NCBI RefSeq assembly: GCF_006968745.1
Contig: NZ_CP030118.1
Span: forward strand, 62,001 to 126,000
DNA: 64,000 nucleotides
Direction of reading: 5' to 3'
DNA from: Brasilonema sennae CENA114
Lineage (GTDB): Bacteria > Cyanobacteriota > Cyanobacteriia > Cyanobacteriales > Nostocaceae
A program made the position numbers and the translations under genes. This document shows, piece by piece, positions 7,042 to 15,915 of the stretch. The notes under the pieces were generated by a model. It was not told the DNA's origin and did not search any database. It saw nothing but the letters and a program-made list of their open reading frames with translations. How positions within the stretch are numbered: the first letter of the stretch is position 1; every line of letters starts with the position of its first letter.

Positions 7042-9057
7042 TTAACTGTTCAGGTAAGTGTAGCGTCGCAAACTTTGTTCATAGGTTTGCAACAGCCTTT
7101 GAGCTTCCGCTAAAGTAATGTGATTTTCTTCTAAAGCATGCTCACAACGCTGGCGAATGCTTTCGACCATATCTTCAGAGTCATACTGCACATAGCTTAC
7201 CACTTCGCTCATGGTATCACCTTTAACAACGTGTTCAATTTGGTAACCTTTTGGAGTCAGTTGGATGTGAACTGTGTTGGTGTCGCCAAAGAGATTGTGC
7301 AAATTGCCCATAATTTCTTGGTAAGCTCCGTTGAGGAACATTCCGAGATAGTAGGGTTCTCCTGATTTGAGGGGGTGCAGTTCTAAAACTGATTTCACAT
7401 CCCGCAGGTCAATAAACCTGTCGATTTTGCCATCACTATCGCATGTCAGGTCTGCCAAAATTCCTCGCCGTGTTGGTTCTTGATCCAAACGGTGAATTGG
7501 CATAATAGGGAAAAGCTGGTCAATAGCCCAACAGTCGGGTGCAGATTGAAACACAGAAAGATTGATGTAGTAGATAGAAGCCATGATTTGTTCTAGGTCT
7601 TCCATCTCGTCCGGTACGTATTCCTGCTTTCTGGTTATTTCAAGAATTTTTTGACAACAAGCCCAGTAAAGCCTTTCAGCTTTAGCGCGTTCTGTAAGAC
7701 TTAAAATTCCTAAGTTGAAACGACTGATGGCTTCTTCTTTGAATTGGGTAGCGTCGTGGTAGAGTTCTTGGTAGTTCTCCTCGTTAACAGATTGGAAAGT
7801 TTCCCAGAGGTAAGTAATAACCGGGGATTCACCTTCTTTTGGCTGTTCTGGTGAGTCAAGCGGGACAACACTGCTACTAAGAACGTCAAAAATCAGTACC
7901 GATTGATGGGAAGCAATCGCCCGTCCGCTTTCGCTTATCAGTGTTGGTACTGGAAGTTTTCGTTCTGCACAAGTATCTTTTAACTCTGCCACGATATCGT
8001 TGGCATAGTTCTGCATATTGTAGTTTTTTGAGGCATAGAAGTTGGTTTGCGAACCGTCATAATCGACACCCAAGCCACCTCCAACATCGAGATACCTCAT
8101 CTTTGCCCCTAATGCTGCCAGCTCCACATAAATACGGCTAGCTTCTTGAATGGCATCTTTAATCACATTGATGGCTGAGATTTGCGATCCGATGTGGAAG
8201 TGTAATAGCTGCAAGGAACCCAATAGGTTAGCATTACGTAACTTGTCAACTGCCTGAATAATCTCAGGGATGGTGAGACCGAATTTAGCGCGATCGCCTG
8301 TAGAAGTTCCCCACCGTCCCATCCCTTGGGTACTTAGTTTAGCTCTCACACCCACAATTGGCTCAATCCCCAATTGTTGGCTGACTTCGATCACCAAATC
8401 AACTTCTTCGACTTGTTCTAAAACGATAATCGGCTTTTGACCTAGTTTTTGTGCCAGCATCGCTGTCTCGATGTATTCTCGGTCTTTGTAGCCGTTGCAA
8501 ATCAGCAGCGCTCCTGGTGTATCCAATAAAGCTAGACCAATCATTAACTCTGGCTTTGAACCAGCTTCTAAGCCAAATTGATGGGGTTTGCCGAACTTTA
8601 CCAAGTCTTCAATTAAATGCCGTTGCTGATTGCACTTGACAGGAAATACGCCACGGTAAACACCAGGGTAGTTGTAGCGGGCGATCGCTTTGGCAAAACA
8701 AGCGTTTAACCGCTCAATCCTGTCTTCCAAAATATCCGAGAAACGAATCAGTAGCGGCAATCCTAGACTACGCTGTTTAAGGGCGTTGACGAGTTCATAT
8801 AAGTCTAAAGAACCACCGCGATCGCCTTTAGGAGAAACAGTGATATGACCTGCTGCGTTTATAGAAAAGTAAGGCTGCCCCCAACCTTCTATTCGGTAAA
8901 GTTCTTCACTCTTTTCAATTGTCCACTGGCGAGGTACATCTGCTGATGTGGCTGGTGGTAGCAGCTTTTTTTGTTTATTATTTTTCAATTCCGCTTTTTG
9001 TCCATCGGACGGCAGTTTCAGCACCCCTTCTAATTTCTCTGTTGACTCAACATGCAT
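7042..9057 (-). CDS. speA: Biosynthetic arginine decarboxylase
   Basis: This PLP enzyme converts arginine to agmatine, the entry to polyamine synthesis and a route of arginine breakdown. I chose ATG at 9057, which gives 671 aa; an upstream TTG at 9096 would add 13 residues. The fold-III PLP domain begins near residue 80. GVYRGVFPVKCNQQRHL contains the PLP-binding Lys, LLHFHIGSQI and YLDVGGGLGVDYDGS are phosphate-contacting motifs, and SESGRAIASHQSVL is also family-specific. The C-terminal part has LTCDSDGKIDRF with the catalytic-type CDSDG motif, and YYLGMFLNGAYQE. Length and motifs are normal. It converges with the nucleotidyltransferase gene 97 bp away. Confidence 0.95.
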   Translation of the reverse strand: MHVESTEKLEGVLKLPSDGQKAELKNNKQKKLLPPATSADVPRQWTIEKSEELYRIEGWGQPYFSINAAGHITVSPKGDRGGSLDLYELVNALKQRSLGLPLLIRFSDILEDRIERLNACFAKAIARYNYPGVYRGVFPVKCNQQRHLIEDLVKFGKPHQFGLEAGSKPELMIGLALLDTPGALLICNGYKDREYIETAMLAQKLGQKPIIVLEQVEEVDLVIEVSQQLGIEPIVGVRAKLSTQGMGRWGTSTGDRAKFGLTIPEIIQAVDKLRNANLLGSLQLLHFHIGSQISAINVIKDAIQEASRIYVELAALGAKMRYLDVGGGLGVDYDGSQTNFYASKNYNMQNYANDIVAELKDTCAERKLPVPTLISESGRAIASHQSVLIFDVLSSSVVPLDSPEQPKEGESPVITYLWETFQSVNEENYQELYHDATQFKEEAISRFNLGILSLTERAKAERLYWACCQKILEITRKQEYVPDEMEDLEQIMASIYYINLSVFQSAPDCWAIDQLFPIMPIHRLDQEPTRRGILADLTCDSDGKIDRFIDLRDVKSVLELHPLKSGEPYYLGMFLNGAYQEIMGNLHNLFGDTNTVHIQLTPKGYQIEHVVKGDTMSEVVSYVQYDSEDMVESIRQRCEHALEENHITLAEAQRLLQTYEQSLRRYTYLNS

Positions 9058-9192
9058 TTCTTCGCTGACCTCGATGTTAGACCCACGAAAATACAATTTA
9101 GCGTATTCGTCTGTATGTGCACATGCACTTAGAGATAGTTTCTGAGATATTGTCAGTATTGGTCATAACTCATTCCTATTTGTCATTAATTC

Positions 9193-9488
9193 TTGACAAA
9201 TCAGAGAAGACAAACGACCCTTCTGGTATGCCTGTGGCACACTATTGGTGAACGCCTAACGGGAGATCCCTTCGGGTATCTCCTGCACGCCTACGCTACG
9301 CGAATGCAGTCGCCTACGGAGGAGCCAGTACTGTTCGCGCAGCATGGCACTTTGTGCCATAGGAGGGTTTCCCGACAGAGGTATCTGGCGTTGGAGATCC
9401 TCCTCATGCGCGCTGTCTCACCAATCGCCAAGGTGCAGGAGATAGTCCTGCATAGCGCTGGCTGCCAAAAGACAAATTCAGTAAATTT
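9193..9488. repeat. Cluster of GC-rich dispersed palindromic repeats upstream of ndk
   Basis: The stretch is much more GC-rich than its surroundings and is built of short inverted segments, for example GGGAGATCCCTTCGGGTATCTCC near 9260 and CGCCTACGCTACGCG near 9290. Segments of the same style recur at 39830-39890 and elsewhere in the window. It contains an open frame, but the translation shows no domain and reads as repeat DNA. Confidence 0.6.
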
Positions 9489-9500
9489 GAGGAGATAGTT

Positions 9501-9950
9501 TTGGAACGTACATTTTTAGCAATTAAGCCCGATGGCGTGCAACGTGGATTGGTAGGTGAAATTATCCGTCGCTTTGAAGAGAAAGGCTTTACCCTTGTTG
9601 GTTTGAAATTATTAAAAGTTAGTCAGGAATTGGCTCAAGAGCACTACGACGTTCACCGAGAAAGACCTTTTTTTGCTGGGTTGGTAGATTTTATCACTTC
9701 TGGCCCAGTCGTAGGAATGGTTTGGGAAGGCGAAGGCGTTGTCGCATCTGCCAGAAAAATCATTGGCGCAACAAACCCACTTTCGGCAGAACCAGGGACA
9801 ATTCGAGGTGATTTAGGGATTAATATTGGTCGCAACCTGATCCACGGTTCCGATGCTGTCGAAACAGCACAACGGGAAGTGTCTCTGTGGTTTAAAGAAG
9901 AAGAACTAGTTTCTTGGCAACCAACCATAACACCTTGGTTACACGAGTAA
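9501..9950 (+). CDS. ndk: Nucleoside diphosphate kinase
   Basis: The enzyme transfers the gamma phosphate between nucleoside triphosphates and diphosphates through a phospho-histidine. The 149-residue protein is full length: [20 protein letters not shown] at the N terminus, [10 protein letters not shown], the [14 protein letters not shown] strand, [18 protein letters not shown] with the catalytic His in NLIHGSD, and the C-terminal EEELVSW. The start is TTG at 9501, supported by AGGAG at 9490-9494 with 6-nt spacing; there is no in-frame ATG upstream that keeps the family start. The use of TTG is the only oddity. Confidence 0.96.
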   Translation: MERTFLAIKPDGVQRGLVGEIIRRFEEKGFTLVGLKLLKVSQELAQEHYDVHRERPFFAGLVDFITSGPVVGMVWEGEGVVASARKIIGATNPLSAEPGTIRGDLGINIGRNLIHGSDAVETAQREVSLWFKEEELVSWQPTITPWLHE

Positions 9951-10019
9951 TTTAGGAAGCGAGAATTGATGAGGAGTCAAGGATTTTTTCCCTCACTCCT
10001 TGACTCCCTCATCTGGCTC

Positions 10020-10751
10020 CTACTCTCTACTTCCTTCCATCACTTCGGGTTTATTTTGTTCTTCTATTTCTTCTGAGTGGGTTCGCTTAGAAAATCCCCA
10101 TGCCAAGATCAGGGCGATCCCAGTAATCATGAACCATTCTGGCGGTACCAAAGAATCGTTCACGACTCTAAGCAGTAATCGCAAGCCCACTAATGCCACA
10201 GTCATATAACCTGCATCCTCCAAGTGGACAAATTCATCTAACCAACGAATAAACAAACCTGCCATAAAGCGCAGAGTCACAACACCAATGGTTGTGCCTA
10301 TAATCACAAGCCACTTTTCATTAGAAACAGCGATCGCAGTCGTAACACTATCAAGAGAAAACGCCAAATCTGTGAAGGCAATAATCGGGATCACTTGCCA
10401 CAGAGAACTAAACCTGGGACCGTGGTCTTGATTGTCATCGGCTTGATCGGAAGTAAAATGTTGGAATACTAGCCACAGAAGGTAACCTGCACCTAGTAAC
10501 TCAAACTGCCAGAACTGTTGCACCCAGGTGGCTGTTAGAAGTAAGGTGATTCGCAGGACATAAGCAAATACTAAACCAATATTCAGCGCCCGATCTTCGA
10601 GATCCTTGTCTTCTAGTCCTTGGGCGATCGCAGCCAGAGCGATCGCGTTGTCAGCAGACAGTATTGCCTCTAAAAAGACGAGCACTAGCAGCACTATCGG
10701 TGCTTCAATGCTGAAATGAAACTGAAGGTAATCGAATATTCTATCTAGCAT
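10020..10751 (-). CDS. TerC family integral membrane protein
   Basis: ATG at 10751 gives a 243-residue protein beginning MLDRIFDYLQFHF. Multiple membrane segments are visible, with the two conserved acidic motifs of TerC proteins: LEAILSADNAIALAAIA in the first helix pair and FTDLAFSLDSVTTAIAVS in the second half. Family members are linked to tellurium resistance, Mn2+ export and insertion of thylakoid membrane proteins; the paired Asp residues are thought to bind metal. The C terminus is a short charged cytoplasmic tail. It is monocistronic and converges with ndk. Confidence 0.87.
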   Translation of the reverse strand: MLDRIFDYLQFHFSIEAPIVLLVLVFLEAILSADNAIALAAIAQGLEDKDLEDRALNIGLVFAYVLRITLLLTATWVQQFWQFELLGAGYLLWLVFQHFTSDQADDNQDHGPRFSSLWQVIPIIAFTDLAFSLDSVTTAIAVSNEKWLVIIGTTIGVVTLRFMAGLFIRWLDEFVHLEDAGYMTVALVGLRLLLRVVNDSLVPPEWFMITGIALILAWGFSKRTHSEEIEEQNKPEVMEGSRE

Positions 10752-11137
10752 TCCAGTTTTCTTAAAGAGCAAAAATCATAAATTACCACAAATCGCAATC
10801 TTAATATACAAAGCGCAATAAAATGCTACTTTTATTAAGCTTAACGTGTGGATGGCAAATTCTCAAAGCGAATCAGGATTACGGGGAGCACGCGAGCACC
10901 CGACGAGTAAGGAATACCTGAGCCTTTGTAATGCACGGACGTTTGCCACGGCGATTGCGACTGCGTAAGGAATAGAGCTTGTGTGCAATCTGCTGCAACT
11001 GTCATGCGACTTATACTTACCAAGAAAAAGTCTGAAATCAGACTTTTCAAACATCCTCTAACTCAACTACTTTTTCGAGTCAACTGAGTTGGTAGGATTC
11101 AATTACCAACAATCATTTTTGGGTTGGACTTAAAAAA
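10752..11137. other. Intergenic region between TerC and DUF1345 genes
   Basis: The stretch holds a GC-rich repeat-like part (about 10860-10990) and a perfect 10-bp hairpin with a 2-nt apex at 11026-11047 (AAAAGTCTGA / TCAGACTTTT). The hairpin could be a terminator for transcription entering from the left. Two open frames on the minus strand here look like repeat DNA and are not called. Confidence 0.45.
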
Positions 11138-11794
11138 TTGTTAAAAAACTCTGATTCTCGGCACCGACTGATTATCTCTGTTGCTATTGGAGTATTAGTC
11201 TGCGTACTATTGCCGTCTTGGCTGCGCTTACCTACGCGCACTCTCTGTGCTTGGAACTTAGGCGCTGACTGTTTCTTAGGCTTGACTTGGTGGATAATGT
11301 TCAGGACAACTCCACAAAAGATGCGCCGTTTCGCGCAACTTGAATATCAAGGACGTGTGGCTATTTTAACCTTAATTATCGCTTCTGCTTGTGCAAGTGT
11401 TTTAGCGATTGGGTTCTTGCTGACTGGTAATACAAAAAGTTTGTCAACTATTTTACTAACCCTACACGTCACGCTGGCTGTGATGACGATTATCAGCTCT
11501 TGGTTATTAGTACATACTATCTTTGCCATGCAGTACGCGCGTACTTATTATCAAGTTAGCAATAGTAATACAGAGCAAATAGCTGGTGGTTTAGATTTTC
11601 CCAATGACGAAGAACCAGATTATTGGGACTTTCTATATTTTTCTTTTGTGATTGGCATGACTAGTCAAGTCTCAGATGTCCAGACAATATCACGTTCAAT
11701 GAGGCGTTTGACTTTGCTACACGGGATCTTATCCTTCTTTTTTAATACTAGTATTTTGGCTATGAGTATCAATATCATTGCCGCCCTGATTTAA
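11138..11794 (+). CDS. DUF1345 membrane protein
   Basis: The 218-residue protein appears to start at TTG 11138. It has five or six membrane segments and the DUF1345 landmarks: an N-terminal helix pair, WNLGADCFLGLTWWIMF, a central helix with HTIFAMQYARTYY, then the characteristic EEPDYWDFLYFSFVIGMTSQVSDV motif, and a last pair of helices (LLHGILSFFFNTSILAMSIN). Function is not known for the family. It is followed 134 nt later by a ChaB-like gene on the same strand. Confidence 0.85.
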   Translation: MLKNSDSRHRLIISVAIGVLVCVLLPSWLRLPTRTLCAWNLGADCFLGLTWWIMFRTTPQKMRRFAQLEYQGRVAILTLIIASACASVLAIGFLLTGNTKSLSTILLTLHVTLAVMTIISSWLLVHTIFAMQYARTYYQVSNSNTEQIAGGLDFPNDEEPDYWDFLYFSFVIGMTSQVSDVQTISRSMRRLTLLHGILSFFFNTSILAMSINIIAALI

Positions 11795-11928
11795 ATCAGG
11801 TTTCTTAAGCCGATGCTAAAAGTATAGGTTAAACATATAAAAATTTTGTATCTCTACTTATAGAAAGAGGAAAACCTTGCCTTTGAGTTCTTAGGATGAA
11901 CACAAACATAAGCAATCGGAGTGGATCT

Positions 11929-12183
11929 ATGCCTGTTAACAACATAGATGAATTATCTCAAGAACTAAAAGACCAACTGCAAGAAGTTCCTCAAGAAGGA
12001 AAGCAAATTTTTGTTGCAGCATTCAATGCAGCTCAAAGTGACGGTTTCAGTGAACAGGGTGCCTATGAAGTTGCTTGGAATAGCGTAAAAAACCAGTACG
12101 AGAAAGGTTCAGATGGCAAATGGCATGCAAGGGGCGAAGTTACCGCTCAACACAACAAAGCTATTACCCAAGGTGGCAACTAA
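11929..12183 (+). CDS. ChaB family protein
   Basis: I chose ATG at 11929, which has a GGAG element about 7 nt upstream and gives the usual MPxNNxDEL start; an earlier ATG at 11896 adds 11 residues. The 84-residue product shows the ChaB pattern: NIDELSQELKDQLQEVPQEGKQIFVAAFNAAQ, then EQGAYEVAWNSVKNQYEKGSDGKWH. ChaB was first tied to cation transport regulation in E. coli; cyanobacterial copies are often stress-induced, but their role is unclear. Confidence 0.85.
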   Translation: MPVNNIDELSQELKDQLQEVPQEGKQIFVAAFNAAQSDGFSEQGAYEVAWNSVKNQYEKGSDGKWHARGEVTAQHNKAITQGGN

Positions 12184-12317
12184 GTTCTTTTTGCGTTGGT
12201 TTTAAATTTCCGGCGGTTTGTATTAAAGACAAACCGTCTTTTGCTTATTTCTAGGTTTAAAAATGATTGCAAAATACATCAGATGAAAGTAATACAAGTT
12301 GCCAAAGTATTATAGAT

Positions 12318-12890
12318 ATGCAGGTCACAAAACACGAAATCTCTATTCGTCGTATGCAAGACGATGTACAAGATTATGAGTTGATGGCAAAATGGCTGAC
12401 TGATGAGAAAGTATTGAAATATTACGAAGGGAGAGATAATCCCTTTCCTTTAGACAGAATTATAGAATCTTACCAGCCTATGGTCAGGGGAGATGATCCA
12501 GTTATCCCTTGCCTGTTTTACAATCAAAAAACTCCCATTGGTTACTTGCAGTATTGTGCCCTCAACGACTTATCTGATACAGAGAGGCAAATGTATTGTC
12601 TGGAAGAAACTGAAGATGTTTATGCGATTGACTTATTTATAGGAGAAATCCAATATTGGAACCAAGGAATTGGCACAAAAGTAGTTTCATTGGCTCTAAA
12701 CTATATTTTTGAACAACTGCAAGCCCGCAAAGTTGTAATCGACCCACATGTGTGGAACACTCGTGCTATCCGTTGCTATGAAAAATGCGGCTTTGTCAAG
12801 CTAAAAATATTACCAGAACATGAACTTCACGAAGGAAAGTGCTGGGATTGCTGGTTAATGGCGACAAACCACAAGAAATCAGTACACTGA
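12318..12890 (+). CDS. GNAT acetyltransferase, AAC(6')-like
   Basis: The 190-residue protein starting at ATG 12318 has the RimJ/AAC(6') layout. ISIRRMQDDVQDYELMAKWLTDEKVLKYYEGRDNP forms the N-terminal strand and helices, YAIDLFIGEIQYWNQGIGTKVVSLALNYIF holds the acetyl-CoA pyrophosphate loop (QYWNQGIGT in the Q/RxxGxG/A position), and VVIDPHVWNTRAIRCYEKCGFVKL is the C-terminal acceptor-side motif shared with AAC(6')-Ib-type enzymes. Such proteins acetylate amines, either of aminoglycosides or of siderophore or peptide substrates; resistance cannot be claimed from the sequence. An upstream TTG would lengthen it by 17 residues. Confidence 0.82.
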   Translation: MQVTKHEISIRRMQDDVQDYELMAKWLTDEKVLKYYEGRDNPFPLDRIIESYQPMVRGDDPVIPCLFYNQKTPIGYLQYCALNDLSDTERQMYCLEETEDVYAIDLFIGEIQYWNQGIGTKVVSLALNYIFEQLQARKVVIDPHVWNTRAIRCYEKCGFVKLKILPEHELHEGKCWDCWLMATNHKKSVH

Positions 12891-12930
12891 AAGAAATTAC
12901 CCCGCTGGCATTGACCTTCCGCGCTTACCG

Positions 12931-14127
12931 ATGACTCAACAACCTGCTAGAATCTGTATCCTTGGTGGAGGCTTTGGTGGTCTCCATACTGCTCTGCGCT
13001 TGAGCCAGCTTCCTTGGGAACCTTCGCAAAGACCCGAAATAGTTCTGGTGGATCACAGCGATCGCTTTGTTTTCTCTCCTCTTCTGTACGAACTTCTGAC
13101 TGGGGAATTGCAAACCTGGGAAATTGCCCCACCTTATCAAGAACTTTTGGTCACTACAGGTGTTCGTTTTTGTCAAGGTTTTGTATCAAAAATTGACATA
13201 GACCAGCAACGTGTACATTTACAGGATGGACCAGAAATTTCCTATGATCAATTGGTGTTAGCGCTAGGTGGCGAAACACCGTTGGATACTGTCCCTGGAG
13301 CAACATCTTACGCCTATTCGTTTCGGACTATTGCAGATGCGTATCGTTTGGAAGAACGCCTGCGAGTTTTAGAAGAATCGGATGCAGATAAAATCAGGGT
13401 AGCTATAGTTGGTGCTGGTTACAGTGGTGTAGAGTTAGCTTGCAAACTAGCAGATAGACTTGGGGAAAGAGGACGATTTCGGCTGATTGAAATATCTGAC
13501 CAAATTTTGCGAACCTCGCCAGACTTCAACAGACAAGCAGCTAACAAAGCAATAGAAGCACGGGGTGTGTTTCTCGATTTAGAAACTAAGGTAGAAGCAA
13601 TTGCTCAAGACAGCATCTCATTAGAGTACAAGAATCAAGTAGACACAATTCCTGTGGATTTGGTGATTTGGACAGTGGGAACGCGGGTATCACCCGTGGT
13701 ACGAAACCTGCCTGTCAAACAAAATCAACGTGGTCAAATTAGCACTACATCAACTCTCCAAGTCCACGATCATCCCGAGATTTTTGCCTTGGGGGATTTA
13801 GCAGATTGCCTAGATGCTGAAGGTAAGCAAGTCCCTGGAACAGCACAGGCTGCTTTCCAACAAGCAGATTACGTTGGTTGGAACATTTGGGCAACTTTGA
13901 CAAATCGCCCTTTGCTTCCCTTCCGCTATCAGTTCTTAGGTGAAATGATGGCATTGGGAATAGACAGTGCCACCCTGACTGGTTTAGGCATCAAACTAGA
14001 AGGTTCGTTAGCATACGTCGCGCGTCGTCTTGCCTACCTTTATCGGCTACCAACCTTAGATCACAAACTCAAAGTTGGTTTTAACTGGCTTACTCGTCCG
14101 ATTGTAGAGACACTTTATAGAAAATAA
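12931..14127 (+). CDS. Type II NADH dehydrogenase-like FAD oxidoreductase (NdbB-like)
   Basis: The 398-residue protein has two dinucleotide-binding folds. The FAD site is ICILGGGFGGLHTALRL at residues 8-24, and the NAD(P)H site is RVAIVGAGYSGVELACKLA near residue 155. The FAD-contacting motif HPEIFALGDLAD is near residue 280, followed by the quinone-side AAFQQADYVGWNIWATL. This is the NDH-2 architecture, which moves electrons from NAD(P)H to a quinone without pumping protons. Length and sequence style suit the cyanobacterial NdbB branch, linked to reduction of a phylloquinone precursor, but I cannot separate NdbA/B/C by eye. It starts 41 nt after the acetyltransferase gene. Confidence 0.85.
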   Translation: MTQQPARICILGGGFGGLHTALRLSQLPWEPSQRPEIVLVDHSDRFVFSPLLYELLTGELQTWEIAPPYQELLVTTGVRFCQGFVSKIDIDQQRVHLQDGPEISYDQLVLALGGETPLDTVPGATSYAYSFRTIADAYRLEERLRVLEESDADKIRVAIVGAGYSGVELACKLADRLGERGRFRLIEISDQILRTSPDFNRQAANKAIEARGVFLDLETKVEAIAQDSISLEYKNQVDTIPVDLVIWTVGTRVSPVVRNLPVKQNQRGQISTTSTLQVHDHPEIFALGDLADCLDAEGKQVPGTAQAAFQQADYVGWNIWATLTNRPLLPFRYQFLGEMMALGIDSATLTGLGIKLEGSLAYVARRLAYLYRLPTLDHKLKVGFNWLTRPIVETLYRK

Positions 14128-14206
14128 AAAATTACATACTTGGGATACAGGACTGTTTGAGTCAGTGGAGATAGGTAGATAGCTAATAGCGAGTCAGTGA
14201 TAGTTT

Positions 14207-14857
14207 ATGAAGGAAAAACCGCGAGTTATCTTTTTAGATGCTGTTGGCACACTTTTTGGGGTGAAAGGCAGTGTAGGAGAAATCTACACTCAGATAGCGC
14301 AGGAGTTTGGAGTCGAAGTTTCTGCTGATACTTTAAACAAAACATTTATACAGAGTTTTAAAGCTGCGCTACCCCCAGTATTTCCAGATGCAGAGGAACA
14401 AGACATTCCCCAACGCGAGTTTGATTGGTGGCTTGACATTGCGCAAAACACTTTTGAACAAGCAGGTGTTATCCAGAAGTTTTCTGATTTTTCGACTTTT
14501 TTTAGTGAACTCTATATTCACTTTGGTACAGCTAATCCGTGGTTTATCTATCCCGATGTCTTGCCAGCTTTGGTTAGCTGGCGGCGGATGGGAATAGAAC
14601 TGGGAATACTATCGAATTTCGATTCCCGTATTTACTCAGTGTTACAAAGTTTGGAGATCAGAGAGTTTTTTGAGTCTATCACTATTTGCACTCAAGCAGG
14701 TGCTGCCAAACCTGATAGCAAAATCTTTGCCATAGCTTTGGAAAAACATAAGTGTTCATCAGAGGCTGCATGGCACATTGGTGACAGTCTCACAGAAGAT
14801 TATCACGGAGCGAGGGGAGCTGGGCTAAGAGGCATTTGGATAAATCGTCAGAATTAA
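14207..14857 (+). CDS. HAD-IA hydrolase, HDHD3/DREG-2-like, with altered first motif
   Basis: The 216-residue protein has the HAD fold: motif I FLDAVGTLFG, motif II GILSNFDSR, a motif III Lys in AAKPDSKIF, and motif IV HIGDSLTEDYHGARGAG. In motif I the second Asp of DxDGT is Val (DAVGT), so the usual general acid/base is absent while the nucleophile Asp remains. The same substitution is typical of the HDHD3/DREG-2 branch. Substrate is unknown. A transposon-end remnant begins right at its stop codon. Confidence 0.82.
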   Translation: MKEKPRVIFLDAVGTLFGVKGSVGEIYTQIAQEFGVEVSADTLNKTFIQSFKAALPPVFPDAEEQDIPQREFDWWLDIAQNTFEQAGVIQKFSDFSTFFSELYIHFGTANPWFIYPDVLPALVSWRRMGIELGILSNFDSRIYSVLQSLEIREFFESITICTQAGAAKPDSKIFAIALEKHKCSSEAAWHIGDSLTEDYHGARGAGLRGIWINRQN

Positions 14858-15060
14858 TTGTTGACATCCTCCCTACCAAGCGCAAAGCTTGAGGGTTGGA
14901 TCACAACAATTGAAAAATCTGCCAAGCGCGTTAGCTCCGCGCCCCTCTTGTGGCTAGCGGTGAGGGGGTCGCAGTCTTGGACGCCACTTCCTTCAAGTCG
15001 GGCATTGCCCGCCCAACGGAGTGGCTCCGCTTCCCGTCGATTGCGAACCCCGCGGATTAT
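14858..15060 (-). mobile_element. Remnant of the right end of a TnpB-type IS200/IS605 element
   Basis: On the minus strand the segment ends GGGAGGATGTCAAC, the typical terminus of cyanobacterial TnpB elements, preceded by a foldable stretch (CCAAGC ... GCTTGAGGGTTGG on the plus strand). Farther in are GC-rich hairpins such as TCGGGCATTGCCCG near 14998 and CGGAGTGGCTCCG near 15018, which resemble the guide-RNA scaffold region encoded at the 3' end of tnpB. No tnpB frame remains. The terminus touches the stop of the HAD gene, so a guide read from this end would overlap the end of that gene. Confidence 0.45.
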
Positions 15061-15915
15061 TCACAAACTATTTGTGATTGCTATATCATTAACAAATGAT
15101 ATAACAAAATATAAATTTTTATTGAACGACTAAGGAAATTTATAAAGAATTACTGCTAAATCTGCAAGTTTATTAAATAGAATTAAAGAAAATTTTCATT
15201 AAAAAAACTTTAAGTAAAGAAAAAAAAGACAAATCAAACCAAAAAATAATCATTTATGTAACTTTAATCTATTCATAATATAGTATCTATATTTTAGTGA
15301 TCTCCGATCTGAGATAATCTGCAATAGTGGTAATATCATGTTCGGGTAATTAGTTATGATTTCCACGTTGACTGCACCCCACCCCTTTATCCCCTCCCCT
15401 TAGCAAGGGGAGGGGAGCCGAAGCGCAGCTTTGGCGGGGTGAGGTTCTTCAGCATGATAAGTAATCAAACGAACTTGATATAACTCAAAATAGTAAGGCT
15501 AGGAAGTCATGAGATGTCTCTAGTTTTACAATTAGCTAAGAAAAAGCTGACTGCTACAGAAGTTTTGCTACTACTGATGGAAAAAACTGCATTTATTTAG
15601 CCTATGCAAAGTATATATTGAGATTTTGTGCCAAAAGTGAGTGGCCGTGCATAACTGGCAAATATAATAGTCTGAAATTGCATAGATGATAGATTTAGTA
15701 GTAGAAGTTAATATTTCTAAGGTATTTTAACTTAGTTTGTTTTAGTATAATTTATGGTAACGTGCCTTATGGGCGTATACGATAAGCCACAAGAAAATAT
15801 TATTTCACGAAATGAGCTTTTTCGGAAGCAGGTTTTTGGGTGTATATACTTAGAATACTTAGAAAAATTAGATTTCTTCTTTACTCTGAACTCTTAATCC
15901 CCAATTTTATGTGAT
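15061..15915. other. Intergenic region upstream of the type I secretion genes
   Basis: This is AT-rich DNA with one dispersed repeat at about 15371-15446, built round the inverted pair CTCCCCTT ... AAGGGGAG and ending in a GGCGGGGTGAGG stretch common between cyanobacterial genes. A 28-codon frame at 15514-15600, with AGGAAG upstream, is possible but has no recognisable family, so it is not called. The promoter of the exporter should lie in the last 200 bp. Confidence 0.45.

Noticed and set aside
9193..9498. 101-codon frame upstream of ndk
   Set aside because: It reads through palindromic GC-rich dispersed repeats, and the protein has no recognisable pattern.
15514..15600. 28-codon frame with a possible ribosome site upstream of the type I exporter, considered as a substrate peptide
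   Set aside because: No leader or core motif is seen, and frames this short occur by chance. Kept only as a note.
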